Part shown: positions 17,606-26,576 of the stretch, piece by piece | Position numbering within the stretch: position 1 is the first letter of the stretch | Layout of the letters: the number at the start of each line of letters is the position of its first letter | Assembly (NCBI RefSeq): GCF_034661235.1 | Contig: NZ_CP141059.1 | Location: 4,482,894-4,546,893, forward strand | Reading direction: 5' to 3' | Length of the DNA: 64,000 nt | Source: Nocardioides bizhenqiangii | Lineage (GTDB): Bacteria > Actinomycetota > Actinomycetes > Propionibacteriales > Nocardioidaceae | Notes under the pieces: generated by a model | What the model was told of the DNA's origin: nothing | The model's input: the letters and a program-made list of their open reading frames with translations, nothing else | Databases searched by the model: none | Position numbers and translations under genes: made by a program

Positions 17606-18448
17606 GTGATCGAAGGTGAGCTCGGCAGCTTCCTGCGGGCGCGCCGGGAAGCGGTGCGGCCCGAGGACGTCGGCCTGCCCAGGGGCGAGCGCCGGCGGAC
17701 GCCCGGGCTGCGTCGTTCGGAGCTGGCGACGCTGGCGGGCATCAGCGTCGAGTACCTGACCCGGCTCGAGCAGGGACGGGACCGGCGACCCTCGACCCAG
17801 GTCGTGGCCGCGGTCGCGGACGCGCTGCGACTCGATGCCGCCGACCGGTCGCACCTCCACCAGCTGGTGGCGCTGAGCCAGGGCACCGAGCTCGTCTGCG
17901 GTGACGGCTGTCCCGGAGCGCGCGATGTGCCGCCGGGCCTGCTGACGTTGCTCGACCGGCTCGAGCCGACCCCCGCCGTGCTGGTCGGTCCGCAGACCGA
18001 GCTGGTGGCCTGGACCGACGCGTTCGACCGGCTGGTCCGGCCGCTCGGGATGCTCGACGACGCGCGACGGGAGCTGCTCCGCTACGCCTTCTCGGACGAC
18101 CGTGCCCGCGGCGCGGTCGCCGACTGGACGGTCCTGGCCGACGCGCTCGTCACCTGGCTGCACGTCCACAGCGGGCCGGGCACCGGCGCCGTCGTCGCCG
18201 AGCTCTCCGCCACGCTCGGCAGGGAATTCACGTCGCGGTGGGAGAGCCGGCCGACGGGGACCTGCGACCTCGGGCTGCGAGCAGTCGTGCACCCCGAGGT
18301 CGGCCTGGTCCGGATCTCACCCGAGGTGCTCCTGGCAGGCGACACGCTGACACTGGTGGTCCTGCTCCCCGCCGACGGAGCAGCCCAGGCCGCGCTCGAC
18401 CGGCTGACCGGCCGGCACCCCGGCGCGCTACGTCAGGTCTTGCCCTAG
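17606..18448 (+). CDS. MmyB-like helix-turn-helix transcription regulator
   Basis: Regulator of 280 residues. An Xre-type helix-turn-helix lies at about residues 7-70 (SFLRARREAVRPEDVGLP, then LATLAGISVEYLTRLEQGRDRRPS), followed by a MmyB-like ligand-binding domain (~95-275) with the motifs TPAVLVGPQTELVAWTDAF and WESRPTGTCDLGLRAVVHP. Members bind fatty-acid-like ligands and usually control a divergent oxidoreductase gene, which fits the FMN reductase here. GTG 17606 has a GGGGAG site about 9 bases upstream; GTG 17588 would add six residues. Confidence 0.85.
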   Translation: MIEGELGSFLRARREAVRPEDVGLPRGERRRTPGLRRSELATLAGISVEYLTRLEQGRDRRPSTQVVAAVADALRLDAADRSHLHQLVALSQGTELVCGDGCPGARDVPPGLLTLLDRLEPTPAVLVGPQTELVAWTDAFDRLVRPLGMLDDARRELLRYAFSDDRARGAVADWTVLADALVTWLHVHSGPGTGAVVAELSATLGREFTSRWESRPTGTCDLGLRAVVHPEVGLVRISPEVLLAGDTLTLVVLLPADGAAQAALDRLTGRHPGALRQVLP

Positions 18449-18458
18449 GCCTGGACCG

Positions 18459-19352
18459 TCATCCGATCGCCGGCAGCGAGGTCGCGACCCGCGCCAGCTG
18501 CTCGGGATCGGCGTGCACGTCGATCTCGACGATCCGCCCGCCGGTCACGGTGAACGCCATGACGCTGAACAGCCCGCCGTCGACCGTGATGACCACGCCG
18601 GCCCGGCCGTCGACCAGCGCCGGGCGGACGACCCGCTCCGGGCTAGCGAACATGAGGGCGTTGCCGGCCACGGTCTCGGCACCGTCGTACTCCACGACTC
18701 CTCCGCGCAGCGCACCCAGGTCGGAGCGGAGCACGACATCCGGGTCGAGCACGCTGACCAGTCGGGAGAAGTCACCGCCGTGGGCGGCGGCGAAGAAGGC
18801 GTCGACGATCTCGCGTTGACGCGCAGCGCTGTCGGTCGGGGAGAGTCCGGTGCCGCGGATCCTGCGTCGGGCCCGGCTCGCCAGCTGACGGGTGGCGGCC
18901 GCGGAGCGGTCGACCACCGGGGCGATCTCCTCGAACGGCACGGCGAACAGGTCGTGGAGCACGAACGCCAACCGCTCGGCCGGGGAGAGCTGGTCGAGGA
19001 CGGCCAGCAGGGCGAGCCCGACCGAGTCGGCGAGCAGGGCGTGGTCCTCCGGCTGCGAGCCGTCGTCAAGGGTGACGACCGGATCGGGGAGGCGCTCGAT
19101 CCGCTCGTCGAGTGAGTCCTCCCTCCGGGTGGACCGGGAGCGGAGCGTGTTCAGCGCGATCCGGCCCACGACGGTCGTCAGCCAGCCACCCAGGTTGTCG
19201 ATGTCCGCCGCGTCGGAACGGTGCAGCCGCAGCCACGCTTCCTGGACAGCGTCCTCCGCGTCACTGGCGGAGCCGAGCACCCGGTAGGCGACGGCGTGCA
19301 GGTGACGGCGGTGCTCCTCGAATCGCTCGGCCAGGCTGCGTTCGTCGTTCAC
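18459..19352 (-). CDS. ECF41/SigJ-type sigma factor with C-terminal SnoaL-like domain
   Basis: Sigma factor of 297 residues: region 2 (~8-75, YRVLGSASDAEDAVQEAWLRL), region 4 (~110-165, LSPAERLAFVLHDLFAVPFEEIAP) and a C-terminal SnoaL-like domain (~185-295) that in ECF41 proteins replaces a separate anti-sigma factor. A variant of the family motif NPDKL is seen as DPEQL near the end. The AhpD-like gene that faces it is the standard ECF41 partner. GTG 19352 behind GAGGGA gives the usual length; the longer frame to 19448 would run through the promoter. Likely autoregulated through the mirror-image promoter at 19375-19465. Confidence 0.9.
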   Translation of the reverse strand: MNDERSLAERFEEHRRHLHAVAYRVLGSASDAEDAVQEAWLRLHRSDAADIDNLGGWLTTVVGRIALNTLRSRSTRREDSLDERIERLPDPVVTLDDGSQPEDHALLADSVGLALLAVLDQLSPAERLAFVLHDLFAVPFEEIAPVVDRSAAATRQLASRARRRIRGTGLSPTDSAARQREIVDAFFAAAHGGDFSRLVSVLDPDVVLRSDLGALRGGVVEYDGAETVAGNALMFASPERVVRPALVDGRAGVVITVDGGLFSVMAFTVTGGRIVEIDVHADPEQLARVATSLPAIG

Positions 19353-19374
19353 GTCGTTCCCTCTCGCTCGCAAT

Positions 19375-19465
19375 GGGTCACTGTGGTGACCCGTGCCGGG
19401 CGCCGGATGTGACCGATTGGAGAATCTCTCCGCCAATCGGTCACACATCGATCGTCGCGTGGGTC
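19375..19465. promoter_or_regulatory. Mirror-image divergent promoter of the ECF41 pair
   Basis: A 13 bp inverted repeat (TGTGACCGATTGG at 19408-19420 and its complement at 19433-19445, 12-base spacer) places GGTCACA on both strands, facing outward. On each strand it is followed after exactly 16 bases by GGTC (19462-19465 on +, 19391-19388 on -). This is close to the known ECF41 promoter form TGTCACA-N16-CGTC. A second palindrome GGGTCAC-TGTG-GTGACCC (19375-19392) overlaps the leftward -10. Confidence 0.75.
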
Positions 19466-19508
19466 AGGGATGTCGACAGCAACGCAACGACAACCTGAGG
19501 AGATTGAG

Positions 19509-19982
19509 ATGACCTTCGAGCCGCGCATGGCCAACCCCGCCCAGATCCTGCCCGACTCCTTCAAGGGCATGGGCCACCTGATGGCCGCCGTCGCCAAGGG
19601 CGGCCTGTCCGCGACCACCGCGGAACTCGTCGCGCTCCGCGCGAGCCAGCTCAACGGCTGCAGCGCCTGCGTCCAGAGCCACGTCGAGGCGCTCCAAGGC
19701 GCCGGCGAATCCGTGGACCGCATCGTCGGCGTCAGCGCGTGGGGCGAGTCGCCGTACTACGACGAGGCGGAGCGCGCCGCGCTCGCACTGACCGACGCGC
19801 TGACCCGTCTGGCCGACAGCCACGACGCAGTGTCCGACGAGCTGTGGCGCGAGGTGACCAAGCACTACGACGAGAAGCAGGTGTCGGCGCTGATCCTGCA
19901 GATCTCGACCGTGAACCTGTTCAACCGGATCAACGTGACGGTGCGCGAGCGTGCCGACAAGCCGAGCTGGAAGCAGGCCTGA
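19509..19982 (+). CDS. Carboxymuconolactone decarboxylase/AhpD-like protein
   Basis: Protein of 157 residues with the AhpD-fold catalytic signature NGCSACVQSHVEAL (CxxC plus His, ~50-63). AhpD-like proteins act as disulfide reductants or peroxidase partners in oxidative defence. ATG 19509 lies 6 bases after GAGGAG, so the upstream ATG at 19470 is not used. It is divergently transcribed from an ECF41 sigma gene; in that class of sigma factor the divergent CMD/AhpD gene is the usual target, which fits the symmetric promoter between them. Confidence 0.9.
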   Translation: MTFEPRMANPAQILPDSFKGMGHLMAAVAKGGLSATTAELVALRASQLNGCSACVQSHVEALQGAGESVDRIVGVSAWGESPYYDEAERAALALTDALTRLADSHDAVSDELWREVTKHYDEKQVSALILQISTVNLFNRINVTVRERADKPSWKQA

Positions 19983-20074
19983 CGCCAGGGCAGTACGACG
20001 TGGCGCCGACCCTCGGGGCGGCGCCGTGTCGTCCTCGGGCGACGTTGCGCACAGCTGCTGCGAAGGCGGCCAAG

Positions 20075-20977
20075 TCAGTCGGCAGTCCAGAGATCTACCG
20101 CGATCTCGCGCATCGCTTCGCTGAAGCGCCCGGTCGGGCTGGCTTGGGTCAGCAGAATCCGCAGCTCGTGCTCGAACGAGCCGACGCGGTCGCCGAACAG
20201 GTGGGGAGCCGCGAAGGACAGGGAGAACACGCTCGCGACGATCTCGTCGGCGCTGCGGGTCACGACCCACCCCGGCACCTCGAGGCGCTTTGGCCCGGCG
20301 AAGCCGGCCCTGCCGAAGATCCGGGCCTCGACCTGCCCACGCTCATCCTCCGTGACGGAGTCGATCTGTCGATATCCGCGGCCCGCTCGGCGCTCCTGGC
20401 CCAGGTAGTCAGCCACCAGAGCCTCGATCTGTTCCCATGGCGGCCGCGGATGTGGCACGCGATCGGTACCTTCGATGCCTTGGTGCGTGGTGGCATGCAC
20501 GAACGCGAGGGCGCCGCCAGGGATGAGCAACTGGCGCAGCAGGCCAGCGACTCGGTCACGGTCCATCCAGTGGAAGGACTGCGCCATCGTCGCCATGCGG
20601 AAGTCACCCAACGACCGCGAGACGTCCTCGGCACGTGAGCACACCCAACTGACGTTCGTGATGCCAGCTGCCTGCGCCAGTCGTGCGCCTTCGGCCAGCA
20701 TCTGCTCGTCGGCGTCCACAGCGACGGTCTGCTCGAAATAGGGCGCTAGCGGCAACGTGAGTGATCCTGGCCCACAGCCAAGATCCAGGAGGCGACCGCG
20801 GCCGTCGAGGGCGAGCTCATCGACCAGGAGATCGGCCAGTTCCGCCGGGTAGGGCACTCGCCCCCGTGCGTAGTAGGCGGCGCTGCCCGCGTACAACGAC
20901 GGATCCCACCGCCATGCTCCACCGGATCTGGGCTCTGTCACCTGGCCAGTCTCCAGATCAGTGATGGGACCGGGCAA
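20075..20977 (-). CDS. Class I SAM-dependent methyltransferase
   Basis: Protein of about 300 residues. The SAM-binding motif LLDLGCGPGSLTLPLAP lies near residues 62-78, the acidic loop AVDADEQML near 88, and SFHWMDRDRV near 132 is the post-motif of the methyltransferase type 11 family. The N-terminal DPSLYAGSAAYYARGRVPYP is the substrate-side cap common in this group. The substrate is unknown. The start is uncertain: TTG 20977 gives 300 residues and GTG 20941 gives 288. It is a single gene; nothing nearby indicates its pathway. Confidence 0.8.
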   Translation of the reverse strand: MPGPITDLETGQVTEPRSGGAWRWDPSLYAGSAAYYARGRVPYPAELADLLVDELALDGRGRLLDLGCGPGSLTLPLAPYFEQTVAVDADEQMLAEGARLAQAAGITNVSWVCSRAEDVSRSLGDFRMATMAQSFHWMDRDRVAGLLRQLLIPGGALAFVHATTHQGIEGTDRVPHPRPPWEQIEALVADYLGQERRAGRGYRQIDSVTEDERGQVEARIFGRAGFAGPKRLEVPGWVVTRSADEIVASVFSLSFAAPHLFGDRVGSFEHELRILLTQASPTGRFSEAMREIAVDLWTAD

Positions 20978-21052
20978 CCGTTGCGCCCGCCGGCGCCTTC
21001 CGTGGTGAGGCTGGGTGCGGTGGCGGCGTCGGGCCGGTGCTCGACGGAAGCG

Positions 21053-21460
21053 CTACGCGACCGCTCGACCGCACGACATCCGGTCGGTCGGCGCGGCCTC
21101 CCCATGAGTGCGCTCGAGGTGGGCCTCGCCCCACAGCCGGACGCTCTCCACCACCGGCAGCACCGTCGTGCCGTACGGCGTCAGCCGGTAGATGACCGGT
21201 GCCGGCACTGGCCCGGTCTCGATCCGCTCGACCAGTCCGTCGGCCTCCAGCTCCCGCAGCTGTTCGGCGAGCACCTTCGGCGTGATCGGTGCGGCGCGAC
21301 GACGGAGACCCGCGAAGTGCGACTCACCGTGAGCCAGCCAGTAGATCAAGGTCAGCTTCCACTTCCCGCCGACCGCCGCGAACGCCGCAGCCATCGGGCA
21401 GCCGGGCAGCGGGTTGGGGCGGGACGCGGGGGGGTTACCTGAAAGTGCCTTCTTGTCCAC
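21053..21460 (-). CDS. HxlR-family winged-helix regulator
   Basis: Small regulator of 135 residues with the HxlR pattern: CPMAAAFAAVGGKWKLTLIYWL (Cys plus recognition region), RRRAAPITPKVLAEQLRELEADGLV (recognition helix) and YRLTPYGTTVLPVVESVRLWGE (wing and dimer helix). HxlR proteins typically sense aldehydes, quinones or redox state through the N-terminal Cys. GTG 21460 lies 7 bases after GGAG and is preferred over in-frame extensions. The gene diverges from a secreted DUF1579-like protein across 27 bases, so it very likely regulates that gene as well as itself. Confidence 0.88.
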   Translation of the reverse strand: MDKKALSGNPPASRPNPLPGCPMAAAFAAVGGKWKLTLIYWLAHGESHFAGLRRRAAPITPKVLAEQLRELEADGLVERIETGPVPAPVIYRLTPYGTTVLPVVESVRLWGEAHLERTHGEAAPTDRMSCGRAVA

Positions 21461-21487
21461 GGGTCGCTCCGTTCGGATGCTCGCTCT

Positions 21488-22099
21488 ATGAACCTCTTTC
21501 CGGGAAGAACCCTGGCACACAAACGAATCCTGGTCGCCTGCCTCACGGCGGTCATGCTGACGGCGACGACCAGCAGCGGCGAGGCCCTGACGCCGGCCCC
21601 GGCCACCACCGCCCCTGCCACCTCGGCCGACGGACAGCACGACTTCGACTGGGAGCTCGGCGTCTGGCGGTCCGAGGTGCGGGTGCTGGCCGACCCGCTC
21701 TCCGGGTCGGAGGACGAGTGGCTCCGGTTCCGTGGCACGAGCGTCGTGCGTCCGCTGATGGACGGGCGCGCGAACGTCGTCGAGTTCGACGTCTCCGGCG
21801 AGGCGGGTCGGATCGAGGCGCTCAACCTCCGCCTCTACGAGCCCCAGGCCGATCGCTGGAGCTCGACGTTCGTCAGCATGCGCGACGGCGTGCTCCAACC
21901 CTCGGTGCACGGCGGGTTCCACGACGGAGTGGGCGAGTTCTACGGGAAGGACCAGCTCGGCGGGCGACCGATCGACGTGCGCTTCCTGATCTTCCGGCTG
22001 GGGCCGGACAAGGCGAGGTTCGAGCAGGCATTCTCGGACGACGGCGGCGCGACGTGGGAGACGAACTGGATCGCCGTGGACCGGCGGGTCCACCGCTAG
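21488..22099 (+). CDS. Secreted DUF1579-like protein
   Basis: Protein of 203 residues with a signal peptide (basic residues near 10, hydrophobic core KRILVACLTAVMLTATT, likely cut near residue 32). The mature part begins with HDFDWELGVWRSEVRVL and ends with FSDDGGATWETNWIAVDRR, a beta-rich lipocalin-like pattern seen in DUF1579 and heme-binding-like families. No catalytic residues can be named. It shares a promoter gap with the HxlR regulator and is probably its target. Confidence 0.7.
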   Translation: MNLFPGRTLAHKRILVACLTAVMLTATTSSGEALTPAPATTAPATSADGQHDFDWELGVWRSEVRVLADPLSGSEDEWLRFRGTSVVRPLMDGRANVVEFDVSGEAGRIEALNLRLYEPQADRWSSTFVSMRDGVLQPSVHGGFHDGVGEFYGKDQLGGRPIDVRFLIFRLGPDKARFEQAFSDDGGATWETNWIAVDRRVHR

Positions 22100-22135
22100 C
22101 GTCACCGGACCACCGGACCGACCCTGCTCCCACAC

Positions 22136-22840
22136 CTAGCCGCACGCCTCGACGCTGATCCGGTCGACCAGGAGCACCGCCGGGAGGTCCGGGTCGTCGG
22201 TGTCGTTGCCGGGCCAGTTGCCCCCGATCGCGAGATTGACCAGGAGATAGAAGGGGTGGTCGAAAGGCCACGGCCCGGGCACGTCGGGCGGCGTGAGCCG
22301 GTGGTGCTCGCAGCCGTCGAGGAGCCAGGTGATCCCGGATCTGTCCCACGCCACGGCGTACTCGTGGAAGTCCTCGGTCAGGTCCGTTCCCGCGTCGATG
22401 GGGCTGCCGATCCCCCCGGCGAGTCCGCTGTAACCGGGACCGTGCACCGTCCCGTGGCAGCGCCGTGGCTCAGAGCCGACGTGCTCCATCACGTCGATCT
22501 CGCCACAGGCCGGCCAGCCCACCCGGCCGATGTCGGTGCCCAGCATCCAGAATGCCGGCCAGGTGCCACGACCGTCGGGCACCTTGAGCCGCGCCTCGAC
22601 CCGGCCGTACGTCGGGGCGAATCGGTCCCGTGTCGTGAGTCGCGCCGAGGTGACAGTGCCGTCCGTCTCCCGCCGCGCGGTGATCGCGAGGTTCCCGGCA
22701 CCGTCGAGGGCCGCGTTGCCCGGGTCGGCTGTGTAGACCTGCAGCTGACGGTCACCCCAACCCCCGCCGCCGAGCTCATGGGTCCAGATCTGCGGGTCGG
22801 GCGGCTGCCCTGCCGGTCCCTCGAAGTCCTGGACCCACAT
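22136..22840 (-). CDS. Glycoside hydrolase family 16 protein
   Basis: Protein of 234 residues covering one complete GH16 jelly-roll domain. The catalytic motif GEIDVMEHVG (E-x-D-x-x-E, ~113-122) is intact, and the flanking strands GRVEARLKVPDGRGTWPAFWML and HEYAVAWDRSGITWLLDG match laminarinase or licheninase enzymes that cleave beta-1,3 or beta-1,3-1,4 glucans. There is no signal peptide at this start (ATG 22840), which is unusual for a glucanase; no upstream in-frame signal sequence was seen. It could work in the cytoplasm or leave by another route. Confidence 0.85.
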   Translation of the reverse strand: MWVQDFEGPAGQPPDPQIWTHELGGGGWGDRQLQVYTADPGNAALDGAGNLAITARRETDGTVTSARLTTRDRFAPTYGRVEARLKVPDGRGTWPAFWMLGTDIGRVGWPACGEIDVMEHVGSEPRRCHGTVHGPGYSGLAGGIGSPIDAGTDLTEDFHEYAVAWDRSGITWLLDGCEHHRLTPPDVPGPWPFDHPFYLLVNLAIGGNWPGNDTDDPDLPAVLLVDRISVEACG

Positions 22841-22884
22841 GGTCTCAGTATGGCGCCGGCGCGGCGGCAGGTGTCGTCGTGTGG

Positions 22885-23724
22885 TCAGCGATCCAGCATC
22901 GCCGCCGCGACCTGATCGGTGGCGGCCTCGGGGATCGCCGTCGAGGCCTGTTCGAGGACGAGGAGTCGGGCACCGGGGATCTCGCGCGCGAGCGCTTCGC
23001 CGTTGCCGACCGGGAAGAACGGGTCCCGACGGCCGTGCACCACCAGGGTCGGCGTCGCGAGCTCGGCGAGGCGCTCGCGCCAGCGCGGCGTGCAGTCGAG
23101 CGCGGCGAACACGATGCCCAGCTGGTTGGCCATCTGCACGGCAGGCGTCGTGCCCGGTGTGCGGTCCCAGATGCGAGCGGCGGCGGCACGGGCGGCGACG
23201 GGGTCGTTTCCGAGGATCGCAGCGCCCTCGGCGGCGAACTCCGTCACGGCCTCGCGGTCGGACCAGTCGGGCATCGCGCGGGAGAACAGCCGGCCCATCG
23301 TCGGCGCATCGTGGTCGGGCAGGTCGTCGTCGACCGGGCCCGGGGCGACCGGTCGCGTACCAAAGAGGGTCAGCGCCTCGAACGCCTCGGGGTGGTCGAG
23401 CGCGGCGACCTGAGCGACCATCCCACCGACGCCGATCCCCGCCAGGTGCGCCGGCCGGTCGTCGAGCTCACGGGCGAGGGCCGCGGCGTCGGCGGCAAGG
23501 TCGCGCAGCGTGTACGCCGGCGCCTGGGGATCGACCGTGGTCGAGGTGCCGGAATCGCGCAGGTCGTAGCGCACGACGTGACGTCCGCTGCGCGCGAGGG
23601 ACTCGCAGACGTTGTCGGGCCAGGAGAGCATCGTCGTCCCGCCCGCGCAGAGCACGAGCGTCGCCGCCGCGTCTCCGAAGTGCTCGACGCCCAGCGTCAC
23701 GCCGTTCGCCTCGACCGTTGTCAT
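22885..23724 (-). CDS. Alpha/beta-hydrolase-fold protein with degenerate catalytic triad
   Basis: Protein of 279 residues that follows the alpha/beta hydrolase fold: strand RHVVRYDLRDSGTST (~48), elbow region HLAGIGVGGMVAQVAAL (~95) and the acid loop VVHGRRDPFFPVGNGE (~228). The elbow reads G-I-G-V-G where the family has G-x-S-x-G, so the nucleophile Ser is replaced by Gly (GGC instead of AGC). The position of the last His is occupied by a Thr in LEQASTAIPEA. Two of three catalytic residues are therefore missing. It may be a ligand-binding or regulatory protein, or a decaying gene; the frame is otherwise intact. Confidence 0.75.
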   Translation of the reverse strand: MTTVEANGVTLGVEHFGDAAATLVLCAGGTTMLSWPDNVCESLARSGRHVVRYDLRDSGTSTTVDPQAPAYTLRDLAADAAALARELDDRPAHLAGIGVGGMVAQVAALDHPEAFEALTLFGTRPVAPGPVDDDLPDHDAPTMGRLFSRAMPDWSDREAVTEFAAEGAAILGNDPVAARAAAARIWDRTPGTTPAVQMANQLGIVFAALDCTPRWRERLAELATPTLVVHGRRDPFFPVGNGEALAREIPGARLLVLEQASTAIPEAATDQVAAAMLDR

Positions 23725-23781
23725 CCCACCAGCTCCTCCGTCGTGCGCTCTGTGGGGGTGGACACCCGGTGGGACGAGAAC

Positions 23782-24618
23782 TCATCGCCCGGCCGCGTCG
23801 CGAGCCCTTCTCCGGGCGAGGCTGTGGGCCTGCCCGGCGTGGATGTCGCTGACCCATTCCCAGCCGGGCTTGGCGGATGCGCCGATCCGCGGGTCGTCGG
23901 GGGTGCGGCCGTCACGCAGCGCGTGCAGGTAGGAGCGGTCCTGCTCGATCCGTGCGCGCAGCTGATCGGCTCCGCCGGCCGACCCGTGGCCCGGGATGAC
24001 GACATCGACGCCGTCCGCCACGCCCTCCAGCAGGCGGAGCCCGGTCAGGTACTCCTCGATCGGGTCGTTGGACTCGGTGAAGTCGTCGAGCATCGGGATG
24101 AACACGTCGGAGAGCATGTCGCCGGCGACGAGGACTCCGCACTCCTCGATCAACAACGCCGCATGGCCGGGTGCATGCGCCGGATGCTCGATGATCCGGA
24201 CCCGAGGGCCGTCCCACGGAACCTCCGTGGCGCCCGCCGGCAGACCGACGACGAGGCCGAACAGGTCCAGCGGCGTCTCGTCGGCGATCTCCGGTGGCAA
24301 CCCTTCGGCGACGCGGATCTTCCAGTCCGGGCTCGACAGCAGGTCCCGCATCCGGGCCGCGCACCGGGCGGTGCCGTATCGAGGTGCGTCGCCGAGCTCG
24401 GCGTGCCAGAGCACGTGATCCCAATCAGGATGTGTCGCGAAGCCGGCCACCACCGGCTGGCCGACCTCGCGGAGGTCGTTCGCGAGACAGGCCATCTCGT
24501 CGCCGGTGGTGCCGGGGTCGACGAGCAGGACGCCGGCCCGGCCCTGGACCGCGACGGTGTTGTTCTGGAGCAACGCGCTCTGGTGGACCAGCACGCCTTC
24601 TGCGACCTGCGTCAGCAT
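23782..24618 (-). CDS. MBL-fold metallo-hydrolase
   Basis: Protein of 278 residues of the metallo-beta-lactamase fold. The metal motif reads HPDWDH (~62-67), a variant in which the second His is Asp; other ligands are in EHPAHAPGHAALLI (~138) and AGDMLSDVF (~160), and in VVIPGHGSAGG (~203). Substrate unknown. ATG 24618 is chosen because GGAAGG lies 5-6 bases before it; ATG 24639 would add seven residues without a ribosome site. It lies 57 bases upstream of the alpha/beta hydrolase gene and reads in the same direction. Confidence 0.8.
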   Translation of the reverse strand: MLTQVAEGVLVHQSALLQNNTVAVQGRAGVLLVDPGTTGDEMACLANDLREVGQPVVAGFATHPDWDHVLWHAELGDAPRYGTARCAARMRDLLSSPDWKIRVAEGLPPEIADETPLDLFGLVVGLPAGATEVPWDGPRVRIIEHPAHAPGHAALLIEECGVLVAGDMLSDVFIPMLDDFTESNDPIEEYLTGLRLLEGVADGVDVVIPGHGSAGGADQLRARIEQDRSYLHALRDGRTPDDPRIGASAKPGWEWVSDIHAGQAHSLARRRARDAAGR

Positions 24619-24733
24619 GGGGAACCTTCCGCTCGTCATCTACGACCGCCGAGACGGTCATCGGTCTCCAGGTACGACGGCGGAGGCCCGGACAACTCAT
24701 CTCTCGGGCGGACACTCGACGAGGGATCCCTGA

Positions 24734-26140
<1,407 letters not shown>

Positions 26141-26576
26141 GCGACTTCCCCTCCTGGTCGAACAAAGATTCGAATGTAGCCGTGCGTGGGCAGGCTCGCG
26201 CCGAGGTCCGACACAACGTCCGGTCCGATCTGGTGGCGCCACTCGCCGAGCCGTGCGAGAGACTCGACTCGCGAACTTACGCACCGCTGGGCATCGTGGA
26301 AAGCCCGTCGCCCACAGGGGGCTGGGGATAACCGCGGGTCGGGGGTGGACGACACCCGCGATCCGTGTGGACTGGTTGGGGAGGAGGTGTGGAAGTGGCA
26401 TCGGATCTGGCACGGGCAGGGCCTGTGACCTGCGGAAACGTGTCTCCACACCTGTGGAGCCGAAAAAGTCGGCCACCAATCTCGTTCACCGGGACGTCAT
26501 CTGCCCGTCGTCCGCCGGATATCAACGAAATCGTGGTTTTTGATCAGTATCCACACCGTTATCCACTGATCGTGAT
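26141..26576. promoter_or_regulatory. dnaB upstream gap with DnaA-box-like sites
   Basis: Non-coding gap between dnaB and the MATE gene. Close to the MATE start it holds GTATCCACA (26547-26555) and TTATCCACT (26559-26567), each one mismatch from the DnaA box TTATCCACA, on the same strand and starting 12 bases apart. Further left are weaker matches around 26440-26460, for example TCTCCACACC. The rest of the gap shows nothing I can name apart from the promoters it must contain. Confidence 0.5.

Noticed and set aside
26141-26479. Upstream extension of the dnaB frame
   Set aside because: GTG 26140 has a strong ribosome site and starts the known N-terminal pattern; the extension lacks similarity.
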